From Isoetes taiwanensis (Eukaryota; Streptophyta; Lycopodiopsida; Isoetales; Isoetaceae), in contig JAJEKV010000113.1 in assembly GCA_021234155.1 (NCBI GenBank), positions 436,001 through 500,000 of the forward strand: a DNA stretch of 64,000 nt. The letters run 5' to 3'. Every line of letters begins with the position of its first letter. Position 1 is the stretch's first letter. The notes beneath the pieces were generated by a model that worked only from the letters and a program-made list of their open reading frames with translations, did not search any database and was not told the origin of the DNA. A program made the translations under genes and the position numbers. Of this stretch, positions 57,354-64,000 are shown one piece after another.

Positions 57354-59922
57354 ATGGCTGACGTGGCGGATGTAGAAGCGGCAGGTCAGGCGGCTGCCCA
57401 GGAGGCAGCAGCAAGAGCTTCCGTTCTTGATCGTGGGGGGCCCTTCGGTGGCCCCAGACCAGCAAAAAACTTGCAGGAAGGTCTGAATCCGGCATCCTGG
57501 GCAAAAGCCCCAAATCTGGGAGAGGTTTGTTGCAACCTCGAAAATGGCAGTGAAGGATCAGTCGATGGAGCTATGGCAGGCAAGACCCGTGCAATGGGGA
57601 CTCCGGAAGATAGGAGCAAAGTGGCAGTTGTGCTGCACCATGTAACAGGCCCGTTGGGAGAAAATAGTTGCAGCCATGGAGCTACAAACACAGCAGGTCC
57701 GCCCATAGCAGAAATGGCATTTTTGGATGCTGAGAAATCAGCAGGGGCATATGTGGGTGTTGAGAATTTAGCATCTGTAGAAGGAGCCAGGGCTTCTGAT
57801 CTTTGTATAAATGCCATTGGGGCAGTGCGTAGGCTTAAAGCAGGACTATCCGGGGTACAGGCATTGCCGATTATAAGCATAACATAGCCACACAGCAGGG
57901 GTTGCTACTCGGTGATTGTCTAGATTCTATGATGGAAGAGGCAACAGAGATAACAAAGGGGCGGGAGCGGGAAGAGAAGAAAAAGATGGTGATAAACTGA
58001 TAGAGCTAAGGAAGAATTCAGCTGCACTGGTAGAATCTATACTAGCAAAGAACACCACGGAGCATACAAATTTAGCGAGGAAAATACAAGGCAATATAGA
58101 AATTGGGCATCAAACAAGCGTTACAGGTAAGTCTAATCCAGCTGTTGCTAGTCAAAATAAACGCAAAATCGTGACAGGACAAATATGGATGTTGAAAACT
58201 ATAACAACACATGCACACATAAAAGTGCAACTGTATTTGGTGTGACTCAAACACCTACACCAAATGTGATAACAACTGTAGAGAAAGGAGCAGGCCATAT
58301 AATTAAGGGGAAGGGCACAGGTGCAGGTGCGGTGCATCAAACTGATGAGAGGGTAGATGTTTATCAGGCAGAAAAGCAGCAGAAAGCATAGGTGGTCATC
58401 CAAAAGCTTCAGCGTGGAAAGGACAGGATTCAGTGAGAGTAGTAAATAAGCCGAGATTTTTAGAGTGGATTCAGAACCACATTCAAGATAAGAATAAAAG
58501 CACAAGAGTCACAGAGGCGCTCCAAATGGTTGAGATGGGCCTCATTCAGAACCTTGGGACAGAAATTAGAAGCACTCAACCAGGAATGGCCACGGCACCA
58601 ACAGAGTTGTGGAGGTAGAAGATAATTTTCCAGTGGCAGAAATTAATCACGAGGTGCATAAAAAGTATTTAGAAAGCTTGATCTCGCGCTCAGTTGTAGG
58701 CTTTTTTACAGGGGGCTTCTTGGACCTACGCAGATTAAGCACGTGGCTATCAACACACTTGAAGAGGTTAGGTTTGCCCCAACACCAATCGCTTAAGGCA
58801 CTGGGCAACAACTTCTTTCTTATTATGTTTGATTGTGAAGCAGCGTAGATAGGCTAGTTGCCCGAGCAGCAGACCCTTTTGCAGGAGACTTTATTCTGTA
58901 TCAGTTCTATACGCCAGGCTTCTCTCCTAAACAAACCTCTGCTATCAAAATCCCATGTTGGTTTGAAATAGAAGATCTACCACCAGACTTGCTAGTTCCA
59001 GAGTTCTTAAAGTCTATTGCTAACACACTAGGCTCAACGTGTCACATTCAATTGCGAAGGGGCCTAGAATGCGTGTTGCTATCCCAAAGAAACGACATAT
59101 CCCCAAAGGAGTGACAATAAAAAGCGGAATGTGTTGCTTTAAATTTTTACTTAAGCTCATAAATGGATGGGAAATAAGGAGGATGTTCCCCAACTTAGAG
59201 CTAGAAGGCGTAATCAAGTCAGACCACACAAGTGCCAAAGATGACATTGACTCCGGGGCCAAAGATAGAGAGCGGGAACACATTTGCTTTCTTACGGCTG
59301 GTGCTACACATAAAGAAATTAGTCAAGTGACACTTTCGAACCTCTCCGATTAATTGTCACCCCTCCATTTACACCCACTCTAGAAACAATTGTTGCCATC
59401 TCCTCATTCTCACCCGTTCCTGAAAATATGTTTGAAAATACGCCTCATAATAGACCAAAATCCAAAGAGGACATCCCAATCGGGGAGGTTCAGTGGCAAG
59501 TGGTAGCCTCCAAACACAGTACAAGAGCTAGAAATATTGCCAGGAAGTTCAGAGGCTCCCAAAACACAGTGGCCTTAAAAACTACAGAGGTTCCACAGCC
59601 ATTGTCATCGTTGTCTAAATATATCACGGAGGCAAGTTCTGTAGAGAAGGGGGAGCTTGCAGGTACAACACACAAAGTTACACGTGATGTGTGGCACCCA
59701 AAAATGGCTTTGGTGATACACAAGGATAACTTCGTAGGGTCAGAAATAGATACAGCAGTTGACGTGGAAATGTTGGATAACCCATTTGCTCTAATAGGCA
59801 AGAAGAATAAGATGGATGCAAATGTGTATGTAGACAGCATGGGTGAGATGAAAAGAAAAAAAGCCTCAGCCCCCTCTTTGAGCAACCCCGCTGGTGGTGA
59901 GTTGCTATTGAAGGGAAACTAG
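57354..59922 (+). pseudogene. LINE ORF1 (nucleic-acid-binding protein), frameshifted
   Basis: It starts MADVADVEAAGQ at 57354 and proceeds through several frames (57354-57887, 57916-58245, 58433-58618, 58609-58848, 59039-59353 and 59428-59922). The part with FFTGGFLDLRRLSTWLSTHL and GNNFFLIMFDCEAA is like the DUF4283-type RNA-binding region of plant L1 ORF1 proteins. At least four frameshifts or stops break it. Its last frame stops at 59920-59922, directly before the ATG-containing frame of ORF2. Confidence 0.6.
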
Positions 59923-59964
59923 ATGTGGAAAATAGAGGTGTCGGCCATACTCTTAAAACTCATA

Positions 59965-60735
59965 ATGAATTTCAAAATCGTGAGCTGGAATATCAGAGGA
60001 GTAAAGTCTTCGGAGTTTAAAAGCAACATGCTTTCACTAGCACTAAAGAGAGTGAACGCGGATATCATATGTTTTCAAGAACACAAGTGTAAGAAGGAGG
60101 AAGCTGATGTCCTGTTTAAAATAATAGGGAATGAGTATGTTGGAATTGTCTCGGCAAAGGAAAAATCTAGTGCAGGTACCTTAATCGCATGGAAAAACAC
60201 GGTTAAGGTGATAACATCTATGTCAGATAGATTTGGAAGGTGGTCCATCATTCTGTGGCAGCAGAACAACCAATCATGGGGAATTTTAAATATTTACGCG
60301 CATAACAATCCTAGGGGAAGAGGTGCACTATGGGCCTCCCTCAGACATAAAATCAAAAGTCTTGGTAATCACATAGCATGGTTAATGCTGGGCGATTTTA
60401 ATATGGTGGAGACATCAGAAGACAGACGGGGTGCAACATCTGACATTGTTAATGGTTTTGAAAAAGAGCAGTGGGGTAAATTGATAGACGCCAGTGGATT
60501 TATTGAGCTGGAGGGGGATAAAGGTTTCACATGGTGCAATGGTTGGGTGGGACAGGGTAGAGCTTACGCTAGACATGACAGGTGTTACGTGAATTACAAT
60601 ACACTCGCCACTTCCCCAACTCGTCGTAGAGTAAACTGCACCGACAATGAGATATCTGATCATAATCCTCAGGTAATTTCATGCCAGGAATGTAGGAAAA
60701 AAGTCTCAAGAACAGTGTTTAAAATGATTCACTAA
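59965..60735 (+). pseudogene. LINE ORF2, apurinic-type endonuclease domain
   Basis: ATG at 59965 begins MNFKIVSWNIRG. The domain carries all usual catalytic marks of L1 endonucleases: WN, QEHK (Glu), YAHN, GDFNM (Asp/Asn), RHDR and SDHNP (Asp-His). It nicks target DNA to prime reverse transcription. The frame is intact to 60732, where foreign sequence begins, and the TAA at 60733-60735 belongs to the insertion junction. ORF2 resumes at 63446. Confidence 0.88.
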
Positions 60736-60980
60736 CTTATGCTATAGTCAAAATTAAAATAGGCCCTATACCCTCATGCTGACTAGCCTTGTTGGGTGAA
60801 GTTACATTATGGCAATGAAGTTTGCCAAAGAGAAATTATGCTTGAATTGCCTTCTTCGTTGCCTTCATCTTGTGTCTAGATTTCAATTTCTTCGCCTCAA
60901 ATGCCAAGCTATAGAAAAAATGCTCACCAATATCCCTGCATACACAAGAAAAATGAACCAAAAGCCACTAAGGCTTATCC

Positions 60981-61078
60981 AGGCACGAGGGCCTCCATCC
61001 AGGCACGAGGGCCTCCAATCAGGCACAAGGGCCTCAACCAGGCACAAAGGCCCCCACCAGGTACGAGGACCTCCGACT
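60981..61078. repeat. Short tandem repeat, five units of about 20 bp
   Basis: AGGCACGAGGGCCTCC.. is repeated with growing divergence. Confidence 0.85.
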
Positions 61079-61130
61079 AGATGACAGCTAACAAATACAG
61101 TATACATACAATCGGGAAAGGGCGGGGGGG

Positions 61131-61310
61131 TGGGATCAAACCGTAGAAGGATAGAAGGAAGATGCAAAGAGAGCTGATGAAATAGAAGAGGAACGTGGAA
61201 GAACATAAATAGGGCTAGAAGGGGAAAGGACAAAATAACTAACAGTTAACTACCTCCGTAGTTCTAGAACCTTGTTTTCCTTCTATTCGGTGAAACGAAG
61301 GAAAACATCA
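61131..61310 (-). repeat. 180-bp direct repeat, left copy (LTR-like)
   Basis: Nearly identical to 63266-63445 (one visible difference, CCTCCGTAG against CCTCCGCAG). Confidence 0.9.
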
Positions 61311-61981
61311 TTTCTAGAACTACTATGGTAAACACGGATAAGAATGCTGAAAAAGAGGCAGTAAAAGCAATAGTCCAATTGGTTAAGGCCCAAGGAAGAA
61401 GCTAGAAGTTATTCATAAACTTGGAAAGTCTAAAAAGGTGGGTAGCACATAAGTAACTCGCCGTAGAAGGCCATTTTCTTCCAAGATAAAATATGAAAGA
61501 CAACGATTCTAATGAGAAAAACACAAGGCCACCGTAGGAAAGAAGGAAAAAACGTCTTGATGTAGGAAAGACTTATGCTTGGAAGGCACTAAAGTCAAGT
61601 TAGGAGCAACCATTATGCTTACTCTTTGGCCATCAAGCAACCGTATAGGCCCAAAAGGCAACATTCGAGCCACAACATCACATAACAAGTATAAACCGAA
61701 GCACTTTAGACTATAATGGTATCTTCTGGTAAGCACTCAAAATTTCAAAGATCGTGGCTCGTTAGCCAACCTAAATTCTTAAAATGAGGCATTTGAAAAC
61801 CACAACCTAAGCCTTGATTAACCGTTATTAACAAGAGAATAAAAGTTGGCCTAAATCCTAGTAAATTCTATAATCCCACTATACCTTTAAATATCCACAA
61901 TATCGTTAGGATTATTAAATTAGAGCAAAAACAAAGGAAGTTACGAATGAAAGAACGGAGCACAAAACCGGTTAGGGCCAT

Positions 61982-62276
61982 CCGGCCTACATCTTGGCAC
62001 GATTCAAGCATGGCTAGAGTTCTAACTCTGAAAGCAGGTTCTGATGCATCGCTCAGACAGGTTAAGGTGTCCAGCATGGTAAGAAAGCAGGCAAGGACAT
62101 GAACAGGGTTTTAATCTGCAGAGGAACGACGAATCTGGCCTACATCTTGGCACGATTGGAGCATGGATCTAGAGTTCCAACTCTGAAAGCAGGTTCTGCT
62201 GCATCGCTCAGACAGTTAAGATGACCGGCATGGTAAGAAAGCATGCAAAAGCCATCAACAGGGTTTTAATCTACAA
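61982..62276. repeat. Tandem duplication of about 150 bp
   Basis: GGCCTACATCTTGGCACGAT...GGGTTTTAATCT occurs at about 61982-62118 and 62137-62270 with small differences. Confidence 0.85.
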
Positions 62277-62671
62277 AAATTGTAACTAGAAAAGATCATA
62301 GATCTTATTCGGCTGGCCTTTCCTTACCTGTGATTCTTGCATCACTAACATCGTCAGCAACCGAGGTAGATACCAACCGAGGTAGATACAAACATTATTG
62401 ACGGAAAAATTATCAACAGGAACAAACTCTCAGAACCCAACTAAATTCTGTAAACTTCTTTGCAACCCTGCTTCTTTTCGGACCAACCAAACAGAGACTT
62501 TATTACTCCACATGCCGAACAACTGACCGAAAATCAAACAGAAACAACCACCGAAAAGAAAATTATGCCTAATTTAAGCAACAGAAGCAAAAATAACCTT
62601 ACTGAAAAAGCTAGAGTGAGTCTTTTAGGCCCAATCATTCTGAGCCGATGTACCGCAGAACCTCAAAGCCA

Positions 62672-63208
62672 TCAGCAGGGCAAGATCCCCATTTTAGGGC
62701 CGTCTTCCACATCAAACAGAGTTAAACACCCCATTTCATAGAATTCAGCAACTCTCGGTCCTTCCCTATCTCTGATGCGAATGAGCTTCTTTCTGTTAGC
62801 AATCAAGGTGTTACCTTTCTCAATGACGTCTTTGGTTGCTGCATCCAAGAACTTATGCGACTGCAAGTGTCCTTCTAACTCTGTAAAAGAGTCTTCTAAC
62901 TGATTCAAGAAATCAAACTCCTTGAAATTTTCATGAAATTTAAAGACAGGGGATCTTGCATTGCTGCTCTTCCGTTGGATCTCTTTTTGCAGAGATGAGA
63001 TCTTGGATTCTAAGGCCACAACAATTTCTGCCTTAGTGCCATTCAGATTATCTAATTTGGCCTGTAACCTGGTCTCCATGACGTGATTCAGATTGTCAAT
63101 CTTAGCTTTCAACCTTTCCTCCATAGCTACCAGCCATGCATGATCTTGGTCGTGGGAATCACCTCCATGCCTTTTCCTAAGCTTTCTCGCACTGGCCTTG
63201 GGGGCCAT
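62672..63208 (-). CDS. Gag-like coiled-coil protein of the LINE-inserted element
   Basis: 178 residues from ATG at 63208 (MAPKASARKLRKRHGG, basic start). Residues about 30-90 are heptad-like (MEERLKAKIDNLNHVMETRL, ALESKISSLQKEI). The end IANRKKLIRIRDREGPRVAE resembles the linker of nucleocapsid-type proteins of retroelements, an inference without support from a known domain. It lies between the two 180-bp repeats on the strand in which they read TG...CA, as a gag would. Confidence 0.45.
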   Translation of the reverse strand: MAPKASARKLRKRHGGDSHDQDHAWLVAMEERLKAKIDNLNHVMETRLQAKLDNLNGTKAEIVVALESKISSLQKEIQRKSSNARSPVFKFHENFKEFDFLNQLEDSFTELEGHLQSHKFLDAATKDVIEKGNTLIANRKKLIRIRDREGPRVAEFYEMGCLTLFDVEDGPKMGILPC

Positions 63209-63265
63209 AATCTGCAACGTGATGCACTAACGGAGAGTTAGGGAAAAGAGGATTGCTGCACTAGA

Positions 63266-63445
63266 TGGGATCAAACCGTAGAAGGATAGAAGGAAGATGC
63301 AAAGAGAGCTGATGAAATAGAAGAGGAACGTGGAAGAACATAAATAGGGCTAGAAGGGGAAAGGACAAAATAACTAACAGTTAACTACCTCCGCAGTTCT
63401 AGAACCTTGTTTTCCTTCTATTCGGTGAAACGAAGGAAAACATCA
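63266..63445 (-). repeat. 180-bp direct repeat, right copy (LTR-like)
   Basis: Right border of the insertion; LINE ORF2 continues at 63446. Confidence 0.9.
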
Positions 63446-64000
63446 TATATCAAGTATCTGAAAGAGCCTGCTTTTACTGCAAAATGCAAAGAAATTTGGC
63501 AAGCGGCATTTATAAAAGACTCAGGCATGAAGGCCTTAACGGCAGCACTAGCAAATATTAAACAATTTGCTAAACTGTGGGGGAGAGAAAAAGTACAGGA
63601 GAAGAGAGCATCTTTGGACAAACTATACAGTCAATTGACAACCCTCAGAGAAGCGGGTCCCAATGATGGTACAGAAGAGAAAAAATTAATGGATGAGATT
63701 AAAAAGTCAGAGGAGACTAAGACTGTCGAGAACAGAAGCAAGGCAGGTCTAACTTGGCTTAGGCAAGCAGATAAATGCTCTAAGTTTTTCTTTAAGGCTG
63801 CCAAGCAGAAGAGATGGTCAACAGCATTATCTAGCATTACACTTGATGATGGGTCGATACTAAAAAGTTGTGATGGGCTTCATAAGTTTCTTCACGATCA
63901 CTTTCAAAGCTTCTTTGGTGAGAAGCGTATGCCGTTCCAGGACGAGTTTGAAGAGTTAGTGGTTTCCAAGGTGTCTCCAGTCATAACAAATGAGCAACAC
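63446..64000 (+). pseudogene. LINE ORF2, linker before the reverse transcriptase (continues past window)
   Basis: The frame is open from 63446 to the right edge: KEIWQAAFIKDSGMKALT..., then TWLRQADKCSKFFFKAAKQK and LSSITLDDGS, the conserved W-L-x-x-G/A-D-x-x-(S/T)KFF segment between endonuclease and RT of plant LINEs. The RT itself lies beyond the window. Confidence 0.85.

Larger units (their letters stand above)
60735..63445 (-). mobile_element. Insertion in LINE ORF2 holding a 180-bp direct repeat pair
   Basis: The flanks join in frame if a 2-bp TA is counted once. Inside are direct repeats 61131-61310 and 63266-63445 (minus strand TGATGTTTTCC...GATCCCA, TG...CA ends like short LTRs) around a gag-like ORF. 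60736-61130 lies outside the repeat pair, so the structure is nested or incomplete. A small non-autonomous LTR element (TRIM/LARD type) is the best guess. Confidence 0.5.

Noticed and set aside
57386-57880. 164-codon minus ORF opposite LINE ORF1
   Set aside because: Shadow of the plus-strand ORF1, which has the expected position upstream of the endonuclease.

Overview
The window looks like nuclear DNA from a land plant with a large, repeat-rich genome. It carries intron-containing host genes of plant type: ribosomal protein L35 (uL29), COX19, a HISN3-like histidine-biosynthesis fragment and a CYP72-clan cytochrome P450. It also carries Ty3/gypsy chromovirus, LINE, PIF/Harbinger and several small inverted-repeat elements. 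A fern or another non-flowering lineage would fit, but nothing visible fixes the species.

Layout. 1-1086: the 3' end of a gene for a beta-class (N6A/N4C-type) DNA methyltransferase-like protein, apparently frameshifted. 2814-4618: a chain of six inverted-repeat units that alternate short (115-119 bp) and longer (190-977 bp), each sharing an ACGT tetranucleotide with the next. A two-unit chain of the same design lies at 53689-54214. 7850-8426 (minus): an intact four-exon RPL35 gene. A 3957-bp PIF/Harbinger element (8469-12425, TSD TAA) sits about 40 bp upstream of its ATG and carries a decayed DDE transposase and a Myb/SANT-like gene. 12429-26900: mostly anonymous, with an array of CTCGACT...AGTCGAG palindromes (14886-15322), a 25-bp inverted repeat pair 8.5 kb apart, a diverged duplication of about 0.8 kb and a Copia integrase relic. 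27001-32806 (minus): the last two exons of a HISN3-like gene separated by a 5.6-kb intron full of foldback repeats and a MITE. 33462-34215 (minus): an intact three-exon COX19 gene.

36226-49253: a minus-strand chromovirus complex with three LTRs, LTR1 - internally deleted body - LTR2 - long body - LTR3. The long body has frameshifts and stops and carries two later TIR insertions, each with a 4-bp target duplication (39622-39903 and 41241-45747). The larger one contains an eleven-copy minisatellite of about 70 bp. 49801-50052: an AGAT/AGGT microsatellite. 54255-56151 (minus): a four-exon CYP72-clan P450 with all exons open. 57354-64000: a LINE with a broken ORF1 and an endonuclease-reverse transcriptase ORF2 that is interrupted at 60735-63445 by sequence holding a 180-bp direct repeat pair and a gag-like ORF. 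The LINE runs off the right edge.

The host genes do not form a pathway. They are single-copy-type genes standing among nested mobile DNA. The most unusual signals are the ACGT-linked inverted-repeat chains with their GAATG...GTAAA iterons, the CTCGACT palindrome array, the TIR elements with 4-bp target duplications, and the methyltransferase-like gene.
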